Below, in pieces: positions 43,073-50,437 of a DNA stretch of 64,000 bases. How positions within the stretch are numbered: position 1 is the stretch's first letter; each line of letters opens with the position of its first letter. The translations under genes and the position numbers were made by a program. The notes under the pieces are model-generated. The model saw only the letters and a program-made list of their open reading frames with translations, had not been told where the DNA came from and ran no database searches. Origin of the DNA: an uncultured Erysipelotrichaceae bacterium (GTDB lineage Bacteria; Bacillota_I; Bacilli_A; Erysipelotrichales; Erysipelotrichaceae); NCBI GenBank assembly GCA_902786245.1, contig CADABS010000003.1:1-64000 (forward strand), given 5' to 3'.

Positions 43073-44571
43073 CATGTCTGCTTGATCAGTTTCTCCGTTT
43101 CCACCGCTTTCAGTATGATTTCCAGAAGCAGCCGGTCATCCGAATTATCCAGATTGATCTGCAGATCCCTTTCAATTCTTGCAATTCTGTCGATCAGGGT
43201 CGAGCGGTGTACATAAAGCCTTTTGGCTGCGGAAGTAAAGGACATATTCTCCTCCAGGAATACCCGCAGTGTTTCAAAATACGAAACGCCGGAACTGCTG
43301 TCATGTTCGAGAAGTTCTTTCAGTCCTTTGGGAAAATACGCTTCTGCCGGCAGATCGCCGAGAGAATTGATGATCAGCGAAGTCAGTGCATAATCCGAGA
43401 AATAATACAGTTTCTCTTCCGGCTTCATCAGCTGTCCGTTGCCCAGTGCCGAGAGTGCCTGGGCATAGTAGATGCGGATCGAATACAGGTCCGAGAAACC
43501 TTCCGATACACCGGCAGTCAGATTCATACTCTGTACGAATTCATTCAGTTTTTCTCTGGTTCCTTCCCTGTTTTCCATAAAGCAGACCATGTCCGGTTCC
43601 GTGATCAGGGCACAGCTGTTCGGGAAGGTTTCCTCAAACAGATCGCATATATAGCTGGCCGGTATCCGGTTTTTTCTGCCGCTGTATTCCAGGCAGACAC
43701 AGGCATATTCAGTTTTGCGGTTGGCCGCATTCAGGGCCCATCTCTGCGAAGGAGTGATCGGCTGTTCTTCCAGCAATGTCCTGAACAGCGCTTTCATCGA
43801 AGACTGTTCATTGTACAGGATCTGCGGGTTCTTCCGGATCGCCTGTTCCAGCATCCAGGCAAGAAACTCTGCCAGCCGCTCCTCGCCGGCATCGAAATCC
43901 GCATCGCCCTGCCAGATACAGAGACATCCCTGGTACTGGTCATTCTGGTCGAACAGATTGACATTCAGCGTCTTTACCCCGTTCACATCGAGCCGGATGG
44001 CTCCCTTTTTCTCGGTCATCAGATCGGATTCATGGAGAAAAGACGACAGATTCTGTGAACTCAGAAAACCGTTATTATCCGCATCCCAGTGGGAAAGCAG
44101 ATCTTCCTGTGTCACTGCGATGATCCGGAATGAAGCATCCAGCACGATCATCGGCTTATTGATGATTTTCTCGGAACATTCCAGGATGGAACGGATATCT
44201 CCTTCATTGAGCAGATACCGGTACAGTTCTTTCTCCCAGCTGTCATAGCGGTCATAAATATCCTGGATCGCCTGAAAGACGCGGAAAAAATCCGCTTTGT
44301 TATGGACCGTGATCAGACACATCCGGTCGCTGTAGTATTTCATGCGGATGTTTTCGCCGATGCATACAAGCACGGAATTCCTGCGGATCTGCGGCCGGTG
44401 CGGCAGATGCTCTGCCGTCGCCAGATACAGACAGTCCGACGCAAAAACATCTTCGCTTTCCATGTAGAACTGCGGCCTGCCCAGAACCAGTTCCGTGCTG
44501 CAGGGGCCGCTGATTGAAACATTGTATTTCTGCTTCAGTCCGCGGTAAATGATATCTCCGTTCAGTTTCAT
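43072..44571 (-). CDS. PucR/CdaR-family transcriptional regulator
   Basis: The 499-residue regulator ends with a PucR-type helix-turn-helix: FLEENMSFTSAAKRLYVHRSTLIDRI, then RIERDLQINLDN (shown in part). A GGDEF-like middle region and an N-terminal sensory part of about 250 residues precede it. PucR/CdaR regulators activate pathways for purines, sugar diacids and various organic compounds. I start it at MKLNGD; the TATAAT of its promoter ends only six bases before this ATG, so the mRNA may be almost leaderless. It is transcribed away from the SDR operon and is the best candidate for its control. Confidence 0.88.
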   Translation of the reverse strand: MKLNGDIIYRGLKQKYNVSISGPCSTELVLGRPQFYMESEDVFASDCLYLATAEHLPHRPQIRRNSVLVCIGENIRMKYYSDRMCLITVHNKADFFRVFQAIQDIYDRYDSWEKELYRYLLNEGDIRSILECSEKIINKPMIVLDASFRIIAVTQEDLLSHWDADNNGFLSSQNLSSFLHESDLMTEKKGAIRLDVNGVKTLNVNLFDQNDQYQGCLCIWQGDADFDAGEERLAEFLAWMLEQAIRKNPQILYNEQSSMKALFRTLLEEQPITPSQRWALNAANRKTEYACVCLEYSGRKNRIPASYICDLFEETFPNSCALITEPDMVCFMENREGTREKLNEFVQSMNLTAGVSEGFSDLYSIRIYYAQALSALGNGQLMKPEEKLYYFSDYALTSLIINSLGDLPAEAYFPKGLKELLEHDSSSGVSYFETLRVFLEENMSFTSAAKRLYVHRSTLIDRIARIERDLQINLDNSDDRLLLEIILKAVETEKLIKQT

Positions 44572-44577
44572 ATCTTC

Positions 44578-44609
44578 ATTATACAGCACCCGTCATTTTG
44601 TAGGTGCTG
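44578..44609 (-). promoter_or_regulatory. PucR gene -10 box and inverted repeat
   Basis: TATAAT lies at 44583-44578 (minus strand). Immediately upstream, CAGCACC (44584-44590) and GGTGCTG (44603-44609) form a perfect 7-bp inverted repeat with a 12-bp spacer, in the place of the -35/-10 spacer. It is a candidate operator for autoregulation or divergent control. The rest of 44610-44837 shows no gene. Confidence 0.45.
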
Positions 44610-44798
44610 AATTTGTTTCTGAAATCATAATTTACGGGTATCCGGCATGAAATTTATTTTTTATCATGTTTTCTTTTTCTTCAAAACAGCAGAATCCGGT
44701 ATATGCCGCCCGGCAAATAGTCCTGTTTCCATACTGAAAAAACCATGTTTCCTCGTCTTTCTGCAGCTCTGCGCTCTTTTTACAATAAAGATGTATTC

Positions 44799-44810
44799 AA
44801 TCCCGGGAAT
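44799..44810 (+). promoter_or_regulatory. TCCCGGGA palindrome before the SDR operon
   Basis: AATCCCGGGAAT, about 28 bases upstream of the SDR ATG, shares its core with the element before the 71-residue protein. A TACAAT at 44781-44786 could be the -10. Confidence 0.4.
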
Positions 44811-44837
44811 ACGCTTTTAAGCGAGGAGGAAAACAAT

Positions 44838-45743
44838 ATGCCCTTTACACCTGGCGACAGATCCATGCTGGAAGGATATCTGCGCGATGCCCGTCCTTTT
44901 GCGGATATGTTCTCCGTCAAAGGAAAAACCGCAATCGTTACCGGCGGCTCTTCCGGTCTGGGTTTCGATATCACGCTGCGTCTGCTGCAGGGCGGCGCCA
45001 ATGTCATGATCGCATCCTATTCCGAACTGGAACGTGATACGGCATTGGAACTGCTGAAAGAAGCAGGCTTTGATGAAACAGTCGGCTTCTGTCTGACCGA
45101 TGTATCCAAAGAAGAACAGGTCAGCCGGATGGTGGATTACACAGTCGAAACATTCGGCTCGGTCGATATCTACGTCAACTGCGCTGCTACATGGAACTAT
45201 GCAAAGATCTATGATCTGCCGGCAGAAGACCTGCAGAAGGTATTCTCTGTCAATGTATACGGTGCCTTCTACGGTCTGAAATATGTCAGCCGCTATATGA
45301 AGGAACATGAGATTCCCGGCAAGATCGTCCTGATCTCGTCCAACTGCCCGATCATGCCGTATCCGGTATTCGGCGGCTATCCGCACTACGCTTCCAGTAA
45401 GGCAGCCATCATGGGTCTGACTGTGGAAACAGCGAAGGAACTCAAGCGCTTCGGCATCATGGTCAATTCGGTCGCCCCCGGCGGCATGGTTACACCCGGC
45501 TCTGCCGGCAACCTGGCCAGTGAAAGCCTGACCGAAGAACAGCAGGATGAATTCTATGATGAACTGATGGTCTGGCAGACAGACGGACAGATGCAGGTCG
45601 ATCAGATCGGCATCATGGCTTATACACTGTGCACACCGGTGGCAGACGGAATTACCGGTGAAGTCATCATGGTCGACGGCGGCGCTACCCATAATATCGT
45701 GAAATTCCAGCCGGCGATCGACGCCTATCCGGAAGAGGAGTAA
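44838..45743 (+). CDS. Short-chain dehydrogenase/reductase (SDR)
   Basis: A 301-residue classical SDR. The nucleotide site is TGGSSGLGFDI at residues about 34-44, NCAATWNYAKIYD follows (NNAG equivalent, NCAA), the catalytic Ser lies in VLISSNCP, and Tyr-Lys in YPHYASSKAA. The C-terminus has VNSVAPGGMVTPG. An N-terminal extension of about 25 residues precedes the Rossmann fold. GAGGAGG lies eight bases before the ATG. It is first in an operon with the Cys-rich protein and the THF methyltransferase, so it likely oxidises or reduces the demethylated product or its precursor. Confidence 0.9.
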   Translation: MPFTPGDRSMLEGYLRDARPFADMFSVKGKTAIVTGGSSGLGFDITLRLLQGGANVMIASYSELERDTALELLKEAGFDETVGFCLTDVSKEEQVSRMVDYTVETFGSVDIYVNCAATWNYAKIYDLPAEDLQKVFSVNVYGAFYGLKYVSRYMKEHEIPGKIVLISSNCPIMPYPVFGGYPHYASSKAAIMGLTVETAKELKRFGIMVNSVAPGGMVTPGSAGNLASESLTEEQQDEFYDELMVWQTDGQMQVDQIGIMAYTLCTPVADGITGEVIMVDGGATHNIVKFQPAIDAYPEEE

Positions 45744-45749
45744 TAATCT

Positions 45750-46979
45750 ATGACAAAGAAAATCGATGAAAGAATCCCCCAGGATTCCGGCAACGGAGCT
45801 GCGTTTAAAACATACAATGCAGTACAGTCCCCCTGGAACAAACTGATGTCCTACCAGGACGCCCTCCACTACGCTTCCAGATTCGAAGCAGTGCTGAGTG
45901 CAGCGGTAGCCCAGGCATACCGGATCATCATTCCCGACTATGCGACAAGAGCCGATGAAATGTGCAAGGAAGCCTACGGCAGACTGCTCTACACGGGTCT
46001 GAACTATCCCAACGATGACGGCTTCGGCATCCATCCGTTCATGTGCGGCTCCTACCCCGGAGCACTGATCGGCGACAAGGGCGATGACGCCCTGCTCATG
46101 TGCGGCAGATGCCAGGACTTCGGCACATACAGATGCGAAAAAGAACTGGATGTCTGCGACTGGGACATCTGCGGATCGGAACTCTGCCGGGCAACGACCA
46201 TGTCTCTGCAGGGACAGGCCGATGCGACTGAAACAAGACACAGAAAAGGCCATAAGCTGGACTATCTGATGGTCGAAGCCAAAGGCTGCGGCGACAGACA
46301 CTGCCGTATCATCGCGGAAAGCCGTGAGAAATACCCTGCACCTGAACATGCTCTCTGGGAATCCTTCGGACCGGCTGTATCTGACGAATACAAGAAGTAC
46401 ACAGAGGAAGAAGACTGTGTTTCTGAATCCATGATGTTCAGAGAAGAATGCGATTATCATTTCGTCAACGGCACGAACAATGAAACAGATTCCTCCAACC
46501 AGATGGTCAATCTGTCCACTGCCGCTTCTCTGTACCTTCTGCCGGCGATCGACAATGCTGCAAAGCTCGGCTATACAACCCCTGAAAACGCAGAATGGAT
46601 CAAGAAGTGCGTTCTCGAAGCTGCCGGAAAAGCGATGTTCGGTGAAAGATATGCAATCAGGGCATGCCGGGAATGGCTCGGTGTTCCCAATACCATCGGC
46701 GAAGACGGAAGACTGCTCGGCGGTGTCATTGAGATGCTGCTGCAGTCCCTTGTCTGCAATTATGAAATCGAAGCCTTCAACAAAGATGAAGTCATCTATG
46801 TCATCGACCGCGGCGGTCTGGCAATCACAGGCACCCAGTCCCTGGTAGAAGCACACCTCTATATGTGGCAGGGCATGGTCAAAACACTGGTCAACGCACA
46901 GTGGTCGGTCTGGGAAGAAGATTCTCCGAAAGGCAAGATGCGGATCAAAATCGCTAAGAAGATCGACAAGTTCATGTAA
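45750..46979 (+). CDS. Cysteine-rich protein of unknown function
   Basis: I do not recognise this 409-residue soluble protein with confidence. It has 15 cysteines, eight of them between residues 118 and 185 (MCGRC, RCE, VCDWDICGSELC, GCGDRHC). This looks like a metal or Fe-S site. The pattern CDW...ELCRATT...GCGDRHCRI recalls the Cys-rich core of V4R or L-2-amino-thiazoline-4-carboxylate-hydrolase-like proteins (tentative). The C-terminal half (residues about 250-409) is mostly helical. GAGGAG overlaps the stop of the SDR gene, and the THF methyltransferase follows 14 bases on. It may be the substrate-handling subunit. Confidence 0.6.
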   Translation: MTKKIDERIPQDSGNGAAFKTYNAVQSPWNKLMSYQDALHYASRFEAVLSAAVAQAYRIIIPDYATRADEMCKEAYGRLLYTGLNYPNDDGFGIHPFMCGSYPGALIGDKGDDALLMCGRCQDFGTYRCEKELDVCDWDICGSELCRATTMSLQGQADATETRHRKGHKLDYLMVEAKGCGDRHCRIIAESREKYPAPEHALWESFGPAVSDEYKKYTEEEDCVSESMMFREECDYHFVNGTNNETDSSNQMVNLSTAASLYLLPAIDNAAKLGYTTPENAEWIKKCVLEAAGKAMFGERYAIRACREWLGVPNTIGEDGRLLGGVIEMLLQSLVCNYEIEAFNKDEVIYVIDRGGLAITGTQSLVEAHLYMWQGMVKTLVNAQWSVWEEDSPKGKMRIKIAKKIDKFM

Positions 46980-46993
46980 GGGAGTCCGTACAT

Positions 46994-48025
46994 ATGAATA
47001 AAAACATATTTAAAGATGATGAATGGAAACGCTCTGAACACATGGCTGTCCGCGAAAACGCAGGATACTATCTGTTCACCCATCAGCTCGAAGAAGTTAG
47101 CGGTCCGGACGCAGGAAAATTCCTGGACTGGATCTGCCCCAACAACATCGCAAATCTGAAAGTCGGCAGAGACCGCTATACGACCATTCTCAATGAGGAA
47201 GGCGAAATCATCGATGACGTCGTCGTCATGCGCATGGACGAAGAAAAATACTGGGTATCCACCCTGTATGCGACAAAGCTGGATGACTGGATCTATTATC
47301 ATTCCGATGACTACGATATCGATTTCTCCGAAATCACCGAAGACTGGCATATGTTCTCTGTCCAGGGTCCCAAATCCAAAGACATCATGAACGGACTCAT
47401 CGAAGGCGGCGTCGAGGATCTGCGCTTCTTCGCCAACCGGAACGCTGTCATGAACGGCATGGATGTCATTATCAACCGGGGCGGATTCACCGGTGAAAAA
47501 TTCGGCTATGAAGTTTACTGCACACCGGATGATGCGGATGCGGTACAGGATCTGATCGATGCGGCTGTAAAGGAAGCAGGCGGAAAAGAAGTTACGGAAT
47601 TCCAGGTATTCGCCTGGACCCTGCCGACCGAAGCAGGCTTCTACTACATGCGCGATCTCAACCGGACCAACCCGTTTGAAGTCGGACTCGAAAAGAATAT
47701 CAACTGGGACAAAGAATTCATCGGCAAGGAAGCCCTTCTCAAAGTGAAAGAAAACGGTCCTGCCAGAGAGATGGTCGGATTCGAAGTCTGCGATGAAAAC
47801 GAAAACTTCTACATCCGTTCCAAGCAGTACGGCGGACCGGGTGAACCGGTATACATCGACGGTGAAGAAGAGGAAGTCGGCAGAGTATCCAAGCTCGTCT
47901 ATTCCTATGTCAAGAACGTCAATAACGGCTATATTCTCGCTAAAAAAGACAAACTGCATATCGGCGATCATATTACCATTCACGGCACAAAGTGCGTGAT
48001 TACGGAAAAGAACTGGCTCGGCTGA
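46994..48025 (+). CDS. GcvT/DmdA/LigM-like THF-dependent methyltransferase (demethylase)
   Basis: A 343-residue protein of the aminomethyltransferase fold, which moves methyl or aminomethyl groups to tetrahydrofolate. Landmarks are DRYTTILNEEGEIIDDVVV at residues about 58-76, FSVQGPKSKDI at about 119-129, GGFTGEKFGYEVY at about 163-175, and the C-terminal barrel with EEVGRVSKLVYSYVKN. No glycine-cleavage genes (gcvP, gcvH) are nearby, so a demethylase like DmdA (dimethylsulfoniopropionate) or LigM/DesA (methoxyaromatics) is more likely than GcvT itself. Its methyl-THF product can be used by MetF and MetH encoded 6-9 kb away. Confidence 0.85.
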   Translation: MNKNIFKDDEWKRSEHMAVRENAGYYLFTHQLEEVSGPDAGKFLDWICPNNIANLKVGRDRYTTILNEEGEIIDDVVVMRMDEEKYWVSTLYATKLDDWIYYHSDDYDIDFSEITEDWHMFSVQGPKSKDIMNGLIEGGVEDLRFFANRNAVMNGMDVIINRGGFTGEKFGYEVYCTPDDADAVQDLIDAAVKEAGGKEVTEFQVFAWTLPTEAGFYYMRDLNRTNPFEVGLEKNINWDKEFIGKEALLKVKENGPAREMVGFEVCDENENFYIRSKQYGGPGEPVYIDGEEEEVGRVSKLVYSYVKNVNNGYILAKKDKLHIGDHITIHGTKCVITEKNWLG

Positions 48026-48036
48026 TGTCCGTAAAC

Positions 48037-48066
48037 AAAGCAGGAAGGAAATCCCTCCTGCTTTTT
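48037..48066. terminator. Bidirectional terminator
   Basis: AAAGCAGGA pairs with TCCTGCTTT around an inner GG/CC, followed by TTTTATC. It separates the demethylase operon from the convergent ECF gene. Confidence 0.85.
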
Positions 48067-48067
48067 A

Positions 48068-48568
48068 TCATGCATGAATATACGACAATGCCTTCTGCAG
48101 CGGCTTAAACAGCAATAAGCAGATCACAAAATTGCTTACCCCATGGACAAGATCATAGGGAATGCCCGCAATCCACCATGCCACAGCCGCATTCCATCCG
48201 GCAGTCACCAATGTAAACAGCGAACAGAATGCCCCGAACAATAATCCGAATGCGCCGGCCAGAATACTGTATACCAGCGGATCCTGAGATGACGGAACAA
48301 GCACCGTGAACAGGATCAGAAGCGGCCAGATATAGAAGTATACCGCTGACCATGTCGCAATGCCCCACCACATGCACTCAAGCACTGCAAACAGCAGAGA
48401 TGCCGCAAGTGTCATTTTCCATCCGAAACGTCTGGTAAATACAATGACAAGCAAAGTGATCAGTTCGACATTCGCAATCGAATTCAGAGAGAACTTTGCG
48501 GCTTCCATAATCGCGGTCATAGCCGCTGTATAAGTGATCTGCCGCAGAACCCTTCCCTGCTCAGTCAT
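48068..48568 (-). CDS. ECF-type transporter substrate-binding (S) component, probably for cobalamin
   Basis: A 166-residue membrane protein with about five or six hydrophobic segments, the size of energy-coupling-factor S components. The DUF4430 gene before it and the cobalamin riboswitch upstream point to B12 or a corrinoid as cargo. Trp-rich loops (CMWWGIATWSAVYFYIW) are visible. It overlaps the DUF4430 gene by TAATG. The shared ECF ATPases and T component are not in this window, as is normal for group II systems. Confidence 0.78.
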   Translation of the reverse strand: MTEQGRVLRQITYTAAMTAIMEAAKFSLNSIANVELITLLVIVFTRRFGWKMTLAASLLFAVLECMWWGIATWSAVYFYIWPLLILFTVLVPSSQDPLVYSILAGAFGLLFGAFCSLFTLVTAGWNAAVAWWIAGIPYDLVHGVSNFVICLLLFKPLQKALSYIHA

Positions 48569-48975
48569 TACTTTTCATAGGCAAGACGGTAGACACCGCC
48601 GTCTTCGACCGGCTGTGTATCCGCACCGTACTGTCCCATATCCCCGTTGACATAGATTGCCCAATAGGACTGATCAACGCTGTAATCCGCTGTTTCTCCA
48701 TTGACAGTTTCAATGAACAGACCGTAATCGCCGACTGATCCCTCATAACTGAAATCTCCGGATTTCTGTACTTCATCCATCAGCTGTGACAGATATTCCG
48801 CATCTGTCTTCACGGAATATGTTTTTGTTTCACCCTTGGAATCGACGACTTCCAGTGTAACTTCCTTGGAACCTTCCTGCGCAGCCGGCTGATTGTTTCT
48901 CCAGATGAAGAACATTCCCAATGCCAGTACAAGAACAAGTGCCAGTGCGATCCATTTTTTTGCAGTGTTTTTCAT
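48568..48975 (-). CDS. DUF4430 protein, membrane-anchored, probable corrinoid-binding
   Basis: This 135-residue protein has an N-terminal signal-anchor (KKWIALALVLVLALGMFFIW) with no lipobox Cys, then the DUF4430 domain (about 45-135) ending YWAIYVNGDMGQYGADTQPVEDG. This domain resembles the C-terminal β-domain of transcobalamin and intrinsic factor. In Bacillota it often accompanies B12 transporters. The start at MKNTAKK follows GGGAGG at eight bases. It may hand cobalamin or cobinamide to the S component outside the membrane. Confidence 0.82.
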   Translation of the reverse strand: MKNTAKKWIALALVLVLALGMFFIWRNNQPAAQEGSKEVTLEVVDSKGETKTYSVKTDAEYLSQLMDEVQKSGDFSYEGSVGDYGLFIETVNGETADYSVDQSYWAIYVNGDMGQYGADTQPVEDGGVYRLAYEK

Positions 48976-49054
48976 GTGTTTTTCCTCCCTTAACAAGACG
49001 GACACACGAAAAAAACTGTTTTCGCATCTGTGTCCGTGTTTCTGATTTCCCGCA

Positions 49055-49230
49055 GTACACGTTCGGATCTGCAGGCAGGTCTCCTGGCTTGGCTGTCATC
49101 ATATCTGCCGCCTTCTCGTTTCCAATGGCATATGGCAGATACTCCTGCTTCACAGTGACGGGTTCGCTCCGGACTCTCACCGGATTCCCTTTTCAAAACG
49201 ACCAGTGCTTATGCACTCGTTTCACCTGCA
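49055..49230 (-). ncRNA. Cobalamin riboswitch
   Basis: On the minus strand the leader carries the B12 box AGCCAGGAGACCTGCC (about 49087-49072). The upstream core has GGGAATCCGGTGAGAGTCC and GAACCCGTCACTGTGA, the classic cobalamin-riboswitch blocks, and a 5' stem near 49202-49228 (AGTGC...GCACT). It precedes the DUF4430/ECF genes, so cobalamin should shut them off. Between it and the SD (49003-49042) a further hairpin, ACGGACAC/GTGTCCGT with inner CGAAAA/TTTTCG, is a candidate expression platform. Confidence 0.93.
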
Positions 49231-49246
49231 TTCCTTTTCTTCATTT

Positions 49247-49315
49247 TTACGGCTGATACTGCATGTGCGCCGCATCGATATTATACAGCATATCGTTCAG
49301 ACAGCGCTGTGCAAG
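49247..49315 (-). repeat. Duplicated 3' end of luxS (remnant)
   Basis: On the minus strand these 69 bases repeat the last 22 codons and stop of luxS (49958-50026) with five differences, four of them changing the residue (for example Tyr to Cys, His to Asn). A 38-base block around the stop (49244-49281 and 49955-49992) is identical. The remnant is not part of any gene. The DUF1835-like gene lies exactly between the two copies. Confidence 0.9.
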
Positions 49316-49323
49316 ATTCCTTG

Positions 49324-49926
49324 TTATTCAACCGGATATAATTTCTGAAACCGGTCATTCAGATAATACCAGCTGACCAGAATACCCTTCTCCTGCAGTA
49401 TTCTGTATACCGCTTCTGCAGGACTGATGCATGCATCAAGATAACTGTCATAGATGCTTTCCGGCACCGTGATCAGTTTCCCGTCCGTCACTGTCCTGAG
49501 AATACCGTTTTCTTTCAGAGCATTTTCCCACATATGCGCATACAGACCGGCAGGTACAGAAACCGGATCGGATGAAATATCTGTATCCGGAAGCGCATCA
49601 CAGAGAATGATTTTTGTCTGCTGCATACCCCGCTTTTCCAGTGCCTGGCAGAACATGCAGAAAGCTGAAAGTTCATGCGGATTTCCACTGATCCAGAACA
49701 CCGCATCCTCAGGACTGCTCAGAACAGCTTCCAGACAGTACCGGTTGTTTCCCGTATTGACTGCCGGACAGCCGAGTTTCCTCAGATATCTGTTTCTTTC
49801 TTCCGGATCAGAAGTCAGCAGTCTGCCCAGTGAAAGATCCTCCGGATATGCAATGGTCTCTTCCGGCAGAACATTCAATTCTGCGATTGCATGGTTTTTC
49901 CTGTTTTCATCAAAGAATACATACAT
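49324..49926 (-). CDS. DUF1835/DUF3658-like protein (tentative)
   Basis: The 200-residue protein begins MYVFFDENRKNHA. The pattern EETIAYPEDLSLGRLL, then VFWISGNPHELSAFCMFCQAL and a C-terminal helical part resembles DUF1835 plus DUF3658, a pair of unknown function. No membrane segment. I place the start at the ATG preceded by AGGA at seven bases; an upstream ATG has a weaker SD. It lies between luxS and the copied luxS tail, so it looks like an inserted gene. Confidence 0.6.
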   Translation of the reverse strand: MYVFFDENRKNHAIAELNVLPEETIAYPEDLSLGRLLTSDPEERNRYLRKLGCPAVNTGNNRYCLEAVLSSPEDAVFWISGNPHELSAFCMFCQALEKRGMQQTKIILCDALPDTDISSDPVSVPAGLYAHMWENALKENGILRTVTDGKLITVPESIYDSYLDACISPAEAVYRILQEKGILVSWYYLNDRFQKLYPVE

Positions 49927-49957
49927 ATGATTATCCTGCATATACTGCAGATTCTTT

Positions 49958-50437
49958 TTACGGCTGATACTGCATGTGCGCCGCATCGATATGATACAGC
50001 GTATTGTTCAGATAGCGCTGGGCAAGGATCTTTGCGATCGGCAGATTCTGATCCAGCCAGTTGCCGCATTCCTCTGCCTTAGCGCCGGGGATTTCTCCTT
50101 CAAAATCCCGGATGAACTCAAACATCGCTGTCAGTAAAGGAATGATATCCTCTGATTTTCTGTCACCGGCCAGAATCAGATAGAATCCGGTTCTGCATCC
50201 CATCGGTCCGAAGTAGACGACACTGTCTTTCCATTCCGGTTCATTTCTGAGATAGGTTGCGCCAAGATGCTCAAAGGTATGCACTTCCGCTGTATTCATG
50301 ACCGGTTCCCTGTTCGGCGCCGTCATGCGGATGTCGAATGTCGTGAGAACCGTATCGTTGAATGTATCTTTTCTTGAAACATAAACACCCGGTTCAAGGA
50401 CCAGATGATTGACCTGGAAACTGGCAATCTTTTCCAT
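49958..50437 (-). CDS. luxS: S-ribosylhomocysteine lyase
   Basis: A 159-residue LuxS, which splits S-ribosylhomocysteine into homocysteine and the AI-2 precursor. The metal site HTFEH lies at residues about 53-57 with Cys in GPMGCRTGFY at about 83. It recycles the product of methylation reactions and yields homocysteine for MetH. Its ATG overlaps the stop of the S9 peptidase gene (TAATG). The last 22 codons are present a second time 640 bases downstream. Confidence 0.95.
   Translation of the reverse strand: MEKIASFQVNHLVLEPGVYVSRKDTFNDTVLTTFDIRMTAPNREPVMNTAEVHTFEHLGATYLRNEPEWKDSVVYFGPMGCRTGFYLILAGDRKSEDIIPLLTAMFEFIRDFEGEIPGAKAEECGNWLDQNLPIAKILAQRYLNNTLYHIDAAHMQYQP

Noticed and set aside
44817-46856. 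679-codon open frame on the minus strand, opposite the SDR and Cys-rich genes
   Set aside because: It mirrors the codon bias of two real genes. It has no SD, no domain and an odd residue make-up.
46994-48025. Glycine-cleavage T-protein
   Set aside because: No gcvH, gcvP or lipoate genes are near and the operon partners do not fit. A demethylase role is more likely.
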